This document shows positions 26,562-36,232 of a stretch of DNA of 64,000 nt, piece after piece (the stretch's first letter is position 1; each line of letters starts with the position of its first letter). The translations under genes were made by a program, and so were the position numbers. The stretch spans positions 57,492-121,491 of the forward strand of contig JBDKER010000012.1 of the NCBI GenBank assembly GCA_039795165.1, read 5' to 3'. A model generated the notes under the pieces. That model was not told where the DNA came from, ran no database searches, and was given only the letters and a program-made list of their open reading frames with translations. Source of the DNA: V1-33 sp039795165. Its GTDB lineage: Bacteria; Verrucomicrobiota; Verrucomicrobiia; Verrucomicrobiales; V1-33.

Positions 26562-27548
26562 ATGGATCTCAATGGAAAACGCATACTGGTGATTGGCGGT
26601 GCTGGCCTGATTGGTTCGCATGTGGTTGATCAGCTTCTGAAGGAACCGGTGAAGGAGGTTCTGATTTACGACAATTTCACGCGTGGACGGGAGGACAACC
26701 TGCGGGAAGCGCTCAAGGATCCGCGGTGCCGGGTTTTTGAGATTGGGGGGGACATCACGCAGCGGGACATTCTGGAGAAGGCGATGGAGGGGATTGACGG
26801 GGTGTTTCATCTGGCGGCGCTGTGGCTGCTGCATTGTCATGAATTCCCGGAGAGTGCGTTCCGGGTGAATGTGGAGGGGACGTTCAACGTGATCATGGCG
26901 GCGATCCGGAGCAAGGTGCAGCGGGTGGTGTATTCGTCGTCGGCGTCGGTGTATGGGAATGCCGTTGAGATTCCGATGACGGAGGAGCATCCGTACAACA
27001 ACGACACCTTCTATGGGGCGACGAAGATTGCGGGCGAGCACATGTTTCTGTCGCTGGGGAAGCGGTATCAGCTTCCGTGGGTTGGGTTGCGGTACATGAA
27101 TGTGTACGGTCCGCGGCAGGATTACAAAGGGGCGTACATTGCTGTGATGCACAAGATACTGGACCGTCTGGAATCGGGCGGGCGGCCGCAGGTTTACGGG
27201 GATGGTTCGCAGCAGTATGATTTCGTGGCGGTGGAGGACGTGGCGCGGGCTAATATCTGTGCGATGAAGTCCGAGGCGACCGGCAAGAGCTACAATGTGG
27301 GCCGGGGCATCGGGACGAGCATCAAGGAACTGACCGAGCTGCTGATCCGGCTTTCCGGGAAGGAAGCCGATATCGAGTATCTGCCGGCAGGGCTGACGTT
27401 TGTGACCAACCGGATTGGTTCGACGGAGGCTGCCGAGCGTGATTTGGGTTTCCAGTGGACGATTGGGCTGGAGGATGGGATGCAGCGGCTCATTGACTGG
27501 CGGCGGAGCTACATTGCCGAGCTGGAGGCGCGCAAGCAGCGGAGCTGA
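26562..27548 (+). CDS. NAD-dependent nucleotide-sugar epimerase (extended SDR, GalE-like)
   Basis: The 328-residue extended short-chain dehydrogenase has the Rossmann motif VIGGAGLIGSHVVDQLL, the catalytic SSSASVYG and the YxxxK pair in FYGATKIAGEHMF. The sugar-binding part shows RYMNVYGPRQD and YDFVAVEDVARA. The family converts UDP-sugars at C4 (GalE, WbpP) or acts as a related dehydratase/epimerase. In this locus it could supply UDP-Gal for the galactopyranose mutase or epimerise a Wbp product. I do not assign the exact substrate. Confidence 0.85.
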   Translation: MDLNGKRILVIGGAGLIGSHVVDQLLKEPVKEVLIYDNFTRGREDNLREALKDPRCRVFEIGGDITQRDILEKAMEGIDGVFHLAALWLLHCHEFPESAFRVNVEGTFNVIMAAIRSKVQRVVYSSSASVYGNAVEIPMTEEHPYNNDTFYGATKIAGEHMFLSLGKRYQLPWVGLRYMNVYGPRQDYKGAYIAVMHKILDRLESGGRPQVYGDGSQQYDFVAVEDVARANICAMKSEATGKSYNVGRGIGTSIKELTELLIRLSGKEADIEYLPAGLTFVTNRIGSTEAAERDLGFQWTIGLEDGMQRLIDWRRSYIAELEARKQRS

Positions 27549-27592
27549 CTGGTCTGGAGCGATGGAGCGAAGTCCCCTTCCCTGATGAGGTC

Positions 27593-28450
27593 ATGAGAAT
27601 TCTTGTTGCTGGCGGCACTGGTTTCATTGGGTCGCATCTGGTGCCTGCGCTGGAGGCTGCGGGTCATGAGGTGGCGGTGCTGGTGCGGCCGGGTGGGGAG
27701 GGCCGGGTGGCGGCGGGTGCTGCTGCCGTGACGGCGGATCTTGGGAATCTATCGGCTGATCGTCTTCCGGCGGCGGACGTGCTCATTCATCTGGCGCAGG
27801 CGAATCTTGGTTTTCCGGAGCATGCCGGCGAACTGCTGGCGGTGAACTGCGGCAGTGCAGTGGCCATGGCGGTGCATGGGGTGCGCTGCGGGGCCCGGCG
27901 GATGATTTATGCTTCCTCCGGGTCCGTGTATGGATTTGCGCGGGAGGTGATTACCGAGTCGCACGCGCTGGCGGGGACTGGTTATTATGCCCAGACGAAG
28001 CTGGCAGCGGAGGCCTTGCTGGGAGAATTCCGTGGCAGGCTGGCGGTCGATCTGCTGCGCATCTTCAGTCCGTATGGGTTGGGGCAGCAGGGATTCCGGC
28101 TGATTCCGGACATTGTGTCGCGGGTGCGGGAGGGTCGGCCGGTCCTTGTGCGGTCGAATGGGATGCCGGGTCTGAGTCCGGTACTGGTGGGGGATGTGGT
28201 GCGGGTGGTGCTGGCGCGCCTTGGAGCGGAGGGATCCGAGACATTCAATGTCTGTGGGCCTGAGGCGACGGGGATCCGGGAGATTGCGGAGGTGGCGGGT
28301 CGGCTGCTTGGGCGTGAGCCTGTTTTCGGGGAGCATGAGGTTCCGCTGGAAGGCGGGATTGCGGCGAGCGGTGCGAAGATGACGGCTCTGACCGGGGTGG
28401 TTCCGGTGTCTGTGCAGGAAGGTCTCGTGACCATGTGTGCCGGGAACTGA
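27593..28450 (+). CDS. NAD-dependent epimerase/dehydratase (extended SDR)
   Basis: The 285-residue SDR has ILVAGGTGFIGSHLVPALE at the N-terminus, a serine-rich catalytic segment IYASSGSVYG and the YxxxK pair in GYYAQTKLAAE. It is shorter in the C-terminal substrate lobe than the preceding epimerase and diverged from it. Probable roles are a 4-keto reductase or epimerase on a nucleotide sugar. The substrate is unknown. Confidence 0.8.
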   Translation: MRILVAGGTGFIGSHLVPALEAAGHEVAVLVRPGGEGRVAAGAAAVTADLGNLSADRLPAADVLIHLAQANLGFPEHAGELLAVNCGSAVAMAVHGVRCGARRMIYASSGSVYGFAREVITESHALAGTGYYAQTKLAAEALLGEFRGRLAVDLLRIFSPYGLGQQGFRLIPDIVSRVREGRPVLVRSNGMPGLSPVLVGDVVRVVLARLGAEGSETFNVCGPEATGIREIAEVAGRLLGREPVFGEHEVPLEGGIAASGAKMTALTGVVPVSVQEGLVTMCAGN

Positions 28451-28480
28451 GCGGCCGGCAAATTCAGCGAATCAATCATC

Positions 28481-30349
28481 ATGTGCGGCATTGCAGGAAT
28501 CCTTCATCATGATGGCGCACCCGCTTCCCGGGACGCCTTGCGGGGTATGACCGATGCCATTGCGCATCGTGGTCCGGATGGGGAGGGACAGTGGGTGAGC
28601 GGGCCGGTGGGATTGGGGCATCGGCGGCTGGCGATCATTGATCTGACGGAGGCGGGCAGTCAGCCGATGGCGACCGAGGACGGTCAGGTGGTGCTTTCGT
28701 ACAACGGAGAGATCTATAATTTCCGGGAACTGCGGGACGAATTGGAGCGTTGTGGTCATGTCTTCCGGTCGCGGAGTGATACGGAGGTGCTGCTGCGTGG
28801 GTATGTGGAGTGGGGGGAAGCGGTGGTGGGTCGGCTCAATGGGATGTTTGGCTTTGCGGTATGGGATGGGCGGAAGGGGACGCTGCTGCTGGCGAGGGAC
28901 CGTTATGGGGTGAAGCCGTTGTATTATGGGGAATGGGGCGGGGTGTTTCTGTTCGGGAGCGAGGTCAAGGCGGTGCTGGCGCATCCTGCGTCGCGGGCGG
29001 TTCTTGATGAGGAAGGGCTGCTGGAGTATTTCACCTTTCAGAATTTCTTCACGGACCGGACCATGTTCCGCGGGGTGAAGCTGCTGCCGGCGGGCTGTCT
29101 GCTGACGGTGCGGGCGGGGTCGGCACCGGTGCTGCGGAGATTCTGGGATTTTCAGTTCACGGAAGACCCGTCGCTGAGCGGGCCTGAGGCCATTGAGGAA
29201 CTTGACCGGCTTTTCCGTCAGGCGGTTTCGCGTCAGATGGTGAGTGATGTGGACATTGGATCCTATCTGAGCGGGGGGATGGATTCGGGGTCGATCAGTG
29301 CGCTGGCGGCGCAGCAGGTGCCTTTGCTGCGGACGTTCACGTGCGGGTTTGATCTGCGTTCGGCGTCGGGGATCGAGTTGAGTTTTGATGAGCGGGCGCG
29401 GGCTGAGCACATGTCGTATCTGTTCCGGACGGAGCATTACGAGATGGTGCTGAAGAGCGGGGACATGGAGCGGATCATGCCGCGGTTTGCGTGGCATCTG
29501 GAAGAGCCTCGGGTGGGGCAGAGTTATCCGAATTTCTATGCGGCGTATCTGGCGAGCCGGTTTGTGAAGGTATGTCTTTCCGGTGCTGGCGGGGATGAAT
29601 TGTTCGGTGGGTATCCTTGGCGGTATTACCGGGCCGCGGTGAATACAGGCTTCGAGGATTACATCGACAAGTATTACAGTTACTGGCAGCGGCTGATTCC
29701 GTCGCAGCTGACGGCATCATTCTTTGGACCGGTGTGGGAGAAGGTGCGTGGGGTGAGCACGCGGGATATTTTCCGCGGGGTCTTTGCGACGCATGCGAGT
29801 GAGCTGCGGCGGCCTGAGGATTACATCAATCACTCGCTGTATTTTGAAGCGAAGACTTTTCTGCATGGTTTGCTGGTGGTGGAGGACAAGCTGAGCATGG
29901 CGCACAGTCTGGAGACGCGGGTTCCGTTTCTGGACAATGATCTGGTGGATTTTGCGCAGCGGCTGCCGGTGGCGATGAAGCTGCGGAATCTTGGCGAGGT
30001 GACGAGGATCAACGAGAACGAGACCGGGGCCAAGGCGGTGCGGTATTTTCAGCGGACGAGCGATGGGAAGCTGGCGCTGCGCGAGATCATGAAGCGGTAT
30101 GTGCCCGATGAGATTTCGGGTGGGGAGAAGCAGGGCTTTTCGGCTCCGGATGCGGCGTGGTTCAAGGGCGAGAGCATTGACTATGTGAGGAAGGAGCTGA
30201 TGGGTGGAGATGCGCGCATCTGGCAGGTGCTCGACCGCGGGACGGCTCTGTCGCTGGTGCAGGAGCATCTGGACGGCCGGGAGAACCGGCGGCTGCTGAT
30301 CTGGTCGCTGCTCAACGTCGAGTGGATGATGCGGCGGTTCGGGCTGTAG
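28481..30349 (+). CDS. asnB: AsnB-type glutamine-dependent amidotransferase, copy 1
   Basis: The 622-residue two-domain protein has Cys2 of MCGIAGI as the N-terminal glutaminase nucleophile, with RGPDGEGQW and SYNGEIYNFRELRDE. The ATP-pyrophosphatase domain carries SYLSGGMDSGSISAL (around residue 265) and SGAGGDELFGGYPW. Free asparagine synthetase is the default call. However, AsnB homologues in O-antigen loci (WbpS of Pseudomonas) are linked to converting uronic acids to uronamides, which fits the neighbouring Wbp uronate pathway. A second, divergent paralogue lies at 34233-36149. Confidence 0.88.
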   Translation: MCGIAGILHHDGAPASRDALRGMTDAIAHRGPDGEGQWVSGPVGLGHRRLAIIDLTEAGSQPMATEDGQVVLSYNGEIYNFRELRDELERCGHVFRSRSDTEVLLRGYVEWGEAVVGRLNGMFGFAVWDGRKGTLLLARDRYGVKPLYYGEWGGVFLFGSEVKAVLAHPASRAVLDEEGLLEYFTFQNFFTDRTMFRGVKLLPAGCLLTVRAGSAPVLRRFWDFQFTEDPSLSGPEAIEELDRLFRQAVSRQMVSDVDIGSYLSGGMDSGSISALAAQQVPLLRTFTCGFDLRSASGIELSFDERARAEHMSYLFRTEHYEMVLKSGDMERIMPRFAWHLEEPRVGQSYPNFYAAYLASRFVKVCLSGAGGDELFGGYPWRYYRAAVNTGFEDYIDKYYSYWQRLIPSQLTASFFGPVWEKVRGVSTRDIFRGVFATHASELRRPEDYINHSLYFEAKTFLHGLLVVEDKLSMAHSLETRVPFLDNDLVDFAQRLPVAMKLRNLGEVTRINENETGAKAVRYFQRTSDGKLALREIMKRYVPDEISGGEKQGFSAPDAAWFKGESIDYVRKELMGGDARIWQVLDRGTALSLVQEHLDGRENRRLLIWSLLNVEWMMRRFGL

Positions 30350-30388
30350 GGTGGAGTGGGTAATGGGCTTTCGGAATCTGGAATGATC

Positions 30389-31558
30389 ATGCGTGTACTG
30401 CATTGTCCGACGGCAGTGGGGAATCATCCGCAGGCGCTTGCGGGAATGGAGCGGGCGGCTGGTCTGGACAGCTGGAGTGTGGTTTTCGGGGACCCTCCGT
30501 TTGGGTATGTGGCGGACGAGGTGGTGCGGCGCGGGGGCTGGCGGTTTCTGGTGGCTGAGTGGCGGAGGTGGTCGCTGCTGCGCGAGGCGTGCCGGGACTA
30601 TGATGTGGTGCATTTCAATTTCGGGTCCTCGCTGACGCCGCATCCGGACCGGCTTCTTTTTCAGAAGCGGAGTGCCCTGCTGCGGGGGTTGAAGCGGGTG
30701 TACAATCTGTATGCGGCGCGGGTGGAGCTGCGGGATCTGCCGGTGCTGCGGAGGGCTGGCCGGGTGATTGCGGTGACGTGGCAGGGGGATGATGCGCGGC
30801 AGTGGGATTACTGCCGGGAGCATTTCCGTTTCACGCATGCGACCGAGGTGGAGCCTGAGTACCGTCGGCGGGAGCAAGACGAAGGGATCCGGAAGCGGAT
30901 TGCGGTGTGGGACCGCTATGCGGACATTATTTATGCATTGAATCCGGATCTGATGCATGTGCTGCCGGCGCGGACCCGGTTTTTTCCGTATGCGCAGCCG
31001 GATATCCGGGAATGGTCATTTGTGGGAGTGGAGACTGGGACAGATCGGCCGCTGCGGATTGTGCATGCGCCGAGCAATGCGCTGGTGAAGGGGACGCGGT
31101 ATATCGAAGCGGCGCTGGAGGTACTGCGCGGAGAAGGTTTTTCGTTTTCGTACACGAGGGTCGAGGGGATGCCGCAGCGGGAGGCGCGGAAGATTTATGA
31201 ATCGGCGGATCTGCTGATTGATCAGCTGTTGTGTGGCTGGTATGGGGGTTTATCGGCCGAGCTGATGGCGCTGGGGAAGCCGGTGGTCTGTTATCTGCGG
31301 GATGAGGATCTGGGGTATCTTCCCGAGGGGATGGCTGGTGATGTTCCGGTGATCCGGGCTGATCCGGACTCGGTGACGGCCGTGCTGCGGGAAGTGCTGG
31401 GGCATAGCCGGGAATGGCTGGCCGAGCGTGGGAGGCGGGGTCGGGCCTATGTGGAGCGGTGGCACGCGCCTGAATTGATTGTGGGTACGGTGAAAGCGGA
31501 TTACGAGGCGGCGCTGGCGAAGCGGCGGGCGGACCGGGGGGCCGGCGGTGGCCGCTGA
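30389..31558 (+). CDS. Glycosyltransferase, GT4/GT1-like (GT-B fold)
   Basis: The protein has 389 residues from the ATG at 30389, preceded by GGA at a workable distance; an ATG two codons earlier is possible. The N-terminal half has VVHFNFGSS and AVTWQGDDARQWDYC. The C-terminal nucleotide-sugar lobe has RIVHAPSNALVKGT, EGMPQREARKIYESADLLID and GGLSAELMALGKPVVCYLR, the E-x7-E-like region of GT4 enzymes. It probably adds one sugar of the repeat unit at the cytoplasmic face of the membrane. Confidence 0.82.
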   Translation: MRVLHCPTAVGNHPQALAGMERAAGLDSWSVVFGDPPFGYVADEVVRRGGWRFLVAEWRRWSLLREACRDYDVVHFNFGSSLTPHPDRLLFQKRSALLRGLKRVYNLYAARVELRDLPVLRRAGRVIAVTWQGDDARQWDYCREHFRFTHATEVEPEYRRREQDEGIRKRIAVWDRYADIIYALNPDLMHVLPARTRFFPYAQPDIREWSFVGVETGTDRPLRIVHAPSNALVKGTRYIEAALEVLRGEGFSFSYTRVEGMPQREARKIYESADLLIDQLLCGWYGGLSAELMALGKPVVCYLRDEDLGYLPEGMAGDVPVIRADPDSVTAVLREVLGHSREWLAERGRRGRAYVERWHAPELIVGTVKADYEAALAKRRADRGAGGGR

Positions 31559-31591
31559 ATCCTGCAGGAGCCAATCCCCTTCCCTGTCATC

Positions 31592-33028
31592 ATGGTAGGT
31601 CGATTTTTCAGGGACTCCGCTTTGTACGGAGTGGCCACGGTCCTTGCGAAGGGTCTGACGGTGCTGCTGGTGCCTGTCTATACGGCGTACATGAGCCGTG
31701 GGGAGATTGGGCTATTGGATCTGCTGCTGGGGGCGATGGCTGTGCTGACTCTGCTGGTGGGACTGGACATGAGCAATGGGTTGGCGCGGGAGTATGCGGA
31801 CACGCGGGATGCGGAGTTGCGCTGCCGGTATTCGTCGACCTGTCTGTGGTTCACGGCGGTGGTGTTCGGGATGGCGGCGCTGGTGGGCTGGTTTGGAGCG
31901 GAGCCGCTGGCCCGGCGGTTTCTGGGGGGAGCACCGGGGGTGGGAGCGGTGCGGGCAGCCGCGGTGAGCATGGCGGTGGGTGGGGTGTATGTGGTGGCGG
32001 TGCAGCAGCTGCGCTGGATGCTGCGGCCGGGAAGATTCGGTCTGGTCAGTGTGGCGACGACGGCGCTTTCGCTGCTGGTGACCGTTGTGCTGACGGGGCG
32101 ATATGGCATGGGGGCGGCTGGTGTACTTTATGGAATGGCGGCGGGGTCGGCGCTGGGCGTTGGATTTACCCTGCTGGCGGCCGGAGGGGAATTCGGTTTC
32201 CGGTTCGACTGGGGCTGTCTGCGGCGGATGCTGCGGTTCTGTGTTCCCATTGTGCCATCGAGTCTGGCTGTGATTGTTAATCAGTACATTTCGCGGTATG
32301 TGATTGAGTGGGAGATGGGTCGGGACGCGGTGGGTCTTTTTGGGGTGGGGACGAGGCTGGCGGGTTTGGCGGGGCTGGTGATGCTGGGTTTTGGGAGTGC
32401 GCTGACGCCGTTGGTGTATGCGCGGCAGGACGATCCGGAGACGCCTGGTCATCTGGCGAGGATTTTCCGGATTTTCGTGTCGCTTGCGGTGGTGGGGACG
32501 GCTGGGCTTTCGTTGTTTGCGCCCGAGGTGGTGCGGGTGCTGACGCGTGCCGACTACGGACCGGTGGTGCCATTGCTGGTGTGGCTGAGTCCTGCGTTTC
32601 TGCTGATTCAGATGTACATATTTGCGCCTGGTGCGTGGATCCGGCGGAGGATGTGGTGGGTGGCTGGGACGAACGTGCTGATTGCGATGGTGGCGCTTCT
32701 GCTGAATTGGCTGCTGGTGCCGAGGTTTGGGCTGACGGGGGCGGCGGCGGCGACGCTCCTTGCTGCGCTGCTGCACTTTGTGCTCTCGATGCTGGTGAGT
32801 CAGGCGATGTATCCAGTGCCGCACGAGTGGGGACGGGTGGCGGCGGTGGTGCTGGCTGGGCTGGTGGTGACGGTGGCCGGGGCGTGGCTGCCGGGGGAGA
32901 TCTCCCCTGCCCTTGTTTTGGCTAAAGCGGTGCTGCTGGGGTCCTTGGCGGTGGTGCTGCTGTGGTCTGGGGAGATGGAGCGGGAGTGGTTCCGGAGCCG
33001 GGTGCTCGGTCGGCTGCGGCGGGCCTGA
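31592..33028 (+). CDS. Wzx-type polysaccharide flippase (MOP superfamily)
   Basis: The 478-residue polytopic protein has about 12-14 hydrophobic segments. The start FRDSALYGVATVLAKGLTVLLVPVYTAYMS is typical of Polysacc_synt/Wzx proteins, and FCVPIVPSSLAVIVNQYISRY marks the second half-repeat. It would flip undecaprenyl-linked repeat units to the periplasm for polymerisation by the protein encoded at 36233. No ABC-type exporter is seen, so a Wzx/Wzy route is likely. I give no symbol because Wzx sequences are too variable. Confidence 0.88.
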   Translation: MVGRFFRDSALYGVATVLAKGLTVLLVPVYTAYMSRGEIGLLDLLLGAMAVLTLLVGLDMSNGLAREYADTRDAELRCRYSSTCLWFTAVVFGMAALVGWFGAEPLARRFLGGAPGVGAVRAAAVSMAVGGVYVVAVQQLRWMLRPGRFGLVSVATTALSLLVTVVLTGRYGMGAAGVLYGMAAGSALGVGFTLLAAGGEFGFRFDWGCLRRMLRFCVPIVPSSLAVIVNQYISRYVIEWEMGRDAVGLFGVGTRLAGLAGLVMLGFGSALTPLVYARQDDPETPGHLARIFRIFVSLAVVGTAGLSLFAPEVVRVLTRADYGPVVPLLVWLSPAFLLIQMYIFAPGAWIRRRMWWVAGTNVLIAMVALLLNWLLVPRFGLTGAAAATLLAALLHFVLSMLVSQAMYPVPHEWGRVAAVVLAGLVVTVAGAWLPGEISPALVLAKAVLLGSLAVVLLWSGEMEREWFRSRVLGRLRRA

Positions 33029-33063
33029 AGGGACGGGGGAATCCGAGTCTGGGGGAAATCTGG

Positions 33064-34218
33064 ATGAAAGCAGAGAAGATAGCGGTGATTGCGTCGGCCT
33101 TTGATCATCGGCTGAACTATCAGGAGAGTGTGACCGCGCGGACGCTGCACCGGGCGGGGCATGAGGTGCGTGTCTTTACGACCGATGCGGCGATTGTGCG
33201 TGACGAGCGGAACTGGGCGGCGGTGGATGCGGGGTGTCCGTTTGCGGTGGTGCGGACGGGTCGTTACTGGCGGTGGCGGAACACGATGGTGCCGCGGGAT
33301 GCCGGGATGGTGGCTGCGCTGCGGGATTTCCGGCCTGACTGGGCCTTTCTGTTTGCGCCGGCTGGAGGGGTGGGCGTGAGTCTGATGCGGCGGTTGCCGG
33401 AATCGTGCCGGGTGGTGGCGTTCATCAGTGATCTTCCGTGGCATCGCAGTTCGCGGGTGCTGTGGCATCTGGTGAAGCGGCCGTGGCTGCGGGAGGTTTT
33501 CCGGCGTGCGGATGTGGTGGCGGCGGTGACGGAGGATACTGCGGCGATGCTGCGCGGGGTGGGTGGTGAGCTGCTGGAGGGGAAGCTAGTGATGACCGGT
33601 TTGAGTTATGATGGGGAGGTATTTGCCGATGACGGCGGGCGGTGCCCTGAGCCGGTGGTGGCGCTGCGGGCGAGGTGTCCCCGGATTTTCTGCACGGTAA
33701 CGAAGGCGAGTCCTTCCAAGGAACTGGACCGGGTGGTTTCGGCTGCGGAGGAAGTGCTGCGTGGGGATGAGGGAGCGGGGTTTGTGCTGGCCGGGGTGGG
33801 ACAGGATAATTGTGGTGAAGCGCTGCGGCGGCAGGTGGCAGCGAGTCAGTGGGCTGATCGGATGGTGGTTTTGCCCGTGCTGGAGGCTGAGGAAGTGAAG
33901 GGAGTCTTCGGAGTGGCGGCGGCCGCGGTGTTTACGCTGGTATCGATTGGGATTCAGCAGGCTTTGGCATGTGGATGTCCGGTGGTGCTGCGGCGTGGGC
34001 AGCCGGCCGGTCACATTCTGTCGCCGGGAGAGAATTCCGAGGACTTCGGGGAATTCGGGGAACTGTGCGAAGCCGTGCGCAGGCTGATGGCGCGGTCGCC
34101 TGGTCGGGAAGCGGTGCGGGCGTCGATTGCGCCATGGCGCAGTGAGCTGGTGCTGGGTCGGGTCATGGAACTGGCGGTGGCCCGCCGTGGTCCAGCGGGG
34201 TTTGGGGGAACAGAATAG
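33064..34218 (+). CDS. Glycosyltransferase, GT4-like (GT-B fold)
   Basis: The protein has 384 residues from the ATG at 33064; the frame upstream overlaps the flippase end and is not supported. It has a Rossmann-like start (KIAVIASAFDHRLNYQESV), VAFISDLPWH, a donor-lobe segment CTVTKASPSKELDRVV and IQQALACGCPVVLRRGQPAG, where GT4 enzymes read the nucleotide sugar. It probably builds the lipid-linked repeat unit with the other GT. It lies 14 nt before the second AsnB gene. Confidence 0.75.
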   Translation: MKAEKIAVIASAFDHRLNYQESVTARTLHRAGHEVRVFTTDAAIVRDERNWAAVDAGCPFAVVRTGRYWRWRNTMVPRDAGMVAALRDFRPDWAFLFAPAGGVGVSLMRRLPESCRVVAFISDLPWHRSSRVLWHLVKRPWLREVFRRADVVAAVTEDTAAMLRGVGGELLEGKLVMTGLSYDGEVFADDGGRCPEPVVALRARCPRIFCTVTKASPSKELDRVVSAAEEVLRGDEGAGFVLAGVGQDNCGEALRRQVAASQWADRMVVLPVLEAEEVKGVFGVAAAAVFTLVSIGIQQALACGCPVVLRRGQPAGHILSPGENSEDFGEFGELCEAVRRLMARSPGREAVRASIAPWRSELVLGRVMELAVARRGPAGFGGTE

Positions 34219-34232
34219 TTGGTTTCATTGTC

Positions 34233-36149
34233 ATGTGCGGCATTGCGGGAATCATTGGGGGCAACGGCAGCGTTGCTGTGAGGGAGCGGCTGGGGTCGGC
34301 GGCGGCCGGCATGCGGCATCGCGGGCCGGACGACGGAGCATTTCTGGTCTGGCGGCCCGGTGGTCGGCCGGAGGTTAGTGCAGAGGTGCCGTCGGGGGAT
34401 GGATCTGTCGTGATGGCGCACCGGAGGCTATCGATTCTGGATCTGTCGCCGCGGGGGCGTCAGCCGATGCTGACGGTGGACGGGAAGCATGCGGTTTGTT
34501 TCAATGGGGAGATTTACAATTACCGTGAGCTGAGACATGGGCTGGAAGCCGATGGGGTGGTTTTCCGGACGGAGACCGACACGGAAGTGCTGCTGGAGCT
34601 GCTGCGGCAGCGTGGGGCGGAGGCTCTGCCGCTGCTGCGCGGGATGTTTGCTTTTGCGTTTCTGGATGTGGAAGCCGGCGAGGTCCTGCTGGGGCGGGAT
34701 CCTTTCGGGATCAAGCCGTTGTATCTTGCGGAGTCGGGCGGTGGGGTCGTTTTTGCGTCCGAACTGCAGACCCTGCGGAGTCTGGGAGTGGACGGTGGTC
34801 CGTTGGATCCTCAGGTGGTGTATCAGTTTCTGCGGTTCGGGGTATCCGACGACGGGCGGACGACCTTCCACCGCGGGGTGGTGCAGCTGCCGCCGGGTCA
34901 CTGGGTGAAGGTGACGGTGGGCGTGGCGAAGATCGGGGAGCCGGTGCGGTACTGGTCCCCTGCCCTTGCGGAGCCGCGGCGCATATCCTTTGCGGAGGCG
35001 GCTGAGGGAATCCGGGAACGGTTTCTGGAGAGTGTGCGGCTGCATCTGCGGAGTGATGTGCCGGTGGGGGCGGCCTTATCCGGGGGGATTGATTCGTCGG
35101 CGATTGTGGCCTGCATGCGGAAGCTGGAGCCCGATGCGGAGATTCATGCCTTCAGTTATGTTCCCGCGGGTTTTCCGCTGAGTGAGGAACGCTGGGCTAG
35201 GATGGCAGCGGATCGTGCGCGGGTACAGCTGCACACCGTCGATTTCACGGCGGCTGAGCTGGCCGCGGACCTTGACGAGCTGATCCGGGTGCAGGGTGAA
35301 CCGTTCGGGAGCACGAGCATTTATGCGCAGTACCGGATTTTCCGGAAGGTGCGGGAGGTGGGGATTCCGGTGGTGCTGGATGGCCAGGGTGGGGACGAGA
35401 CGCTCGCGGGGTATTCGATTTACTTTGCTGCGAGGCTGGCAGGGATGATGCGGAGGGGAGAGTGGGGCGCGGTGGCGAGGCTGTGGAGGTCGCGTCAGCA
35501 TGCGGGCGGCGGTCACATGAGTGCTTGGTTTCAGGCTGCGGGTCATGTGCTGCCCCGGTGGGTGGCCGATGCCGGGCGGCATCTGGTGCGGAAGGAACTG
35601 CTGCCGTCGTGGATGCGGCGGGAGTATTTTGCGGGAGTGCGGACGGGTCGGCTCGAGGCCGCTCTGGACGGCCATGGGATGCGGGGGGTGCTCGCGGACA
35701 CACTGAGCCGGACCATCATTCCGCAGTTGCTGCATTTCGAGGACCGGAATTCGATGGCGTGGTCTGTGGAGAGCCGGGTCCCGTTTCTGCATGTCGACTT
35801 TGCCGAGTTTGCGCTCTCGTTGCCCGAGGAATACCTTGTCGGGGGCGATGGGACCATGAAGCGGGTGTTCCGGGAAGCCATGCGGGGACTTGTCCCTGAT
35901 GCGATTCTGGATCGGCGCGACAAGATCGGGTTTCATACGCCCGGGAATCTCATGCTGGCCGAGGCGCGGCCGTGGGTGGAGGAGATTCTGGGGTCGGTTC
36001 CCGCGGCGGCTGCCGCGGTGATTGATCCGGCGGGGCTGCGGAGGCTGTGGGAGCGGACGCTCGCAGGCCGGACGGGGAACGACCACAGTTTCTGGCGGAC
36101 GCTGTGTTTCCTGCGGTGGCTGCAGTTGTCTCCCGGGATCCGGATCTGA
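34233..36149 (+). CDS. AsnB-type glutamine-dependent amidotransferase, copy 2
   Basis: The 638-residue paralogue of the 28481 gene has nucleophile Cys2 (MCGIAGIIGG), MRHRGPDDGAF, CFNGEIYNYRELRHG, GRDPFGIKPLY, and the synthetase P-loop GAALSGGIDSSAIVAC plus DGQGGDETLAGY. It differs from copy 1 across the acceptor side, including a longer insert in the glutaminase domain. Two AsnB-like enzymes in one glycan locus suggest two separate amidations of uronic acid residues, or one amidation plus free asparagine synthesis. All catalytic motifs look intact. Confidence 0.87.
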   Translation: MCGIAGIIGGNGSVAVRERLGSAAAGMRHRGPDDGAFLVWRPGGRPEVSAEVPSGDGSVVMAHRRLSILDLSPRGRQPMLTVDGKHAVCFNGEIYNYRELRHGLEADGVVFRTETDTEVLLELLRQRGAEALPLLRGMFAFAFLDVEAGEVLLGRDPFGIKPLYLAESGGGVVFASELQTLRSLGVDGGPLDPQVVYQFLRFGVSDDGRTTFHRGVVQLPPGHWVKVTVGVAKIGEPVRYWSPALAEPRRISFAEAAEGIRERFLESVRLHLRSDVPVGAALSGGIDSSAIVACMRKLEPDAEIHAFSYVPAGFPLSEERWARMAADRARVQLHTVDFTAAELAADLDELIRVQGEPFGSTSIYAQYRIFRKVREVGIPVVLDGQGGDETLAGYSIYFAARLAGMMRRGEWGAVARLWRSRQHAGGGHMSAWFQAAGHVLPRWVADAGRHLVRKELLPSWMRREYFAGVRTGRLEAALDGHGMRGVLADTLSRTIIPQLLHFEDRNSMAWSVESRVPFLHVDFAEFALSLPEEYLVGGDGTMKRVFREAMRGLVPDAILDRRDKIGFHTPGNLMLAEARPWVEEILGSVPAAAAAVIDPAGLRRLWERTLAGRTGNDHSFWRTLCFLRWLQLSPGIRI

Positions 36150-36232
36150 GCGAGGATTTGCGGTTGGAAGCCGCGGGAATTTCCGTTAATGAGGCGACTT
36201 ATCCGGAGCCGTGATCCGGGTTGCCCCTTGAT

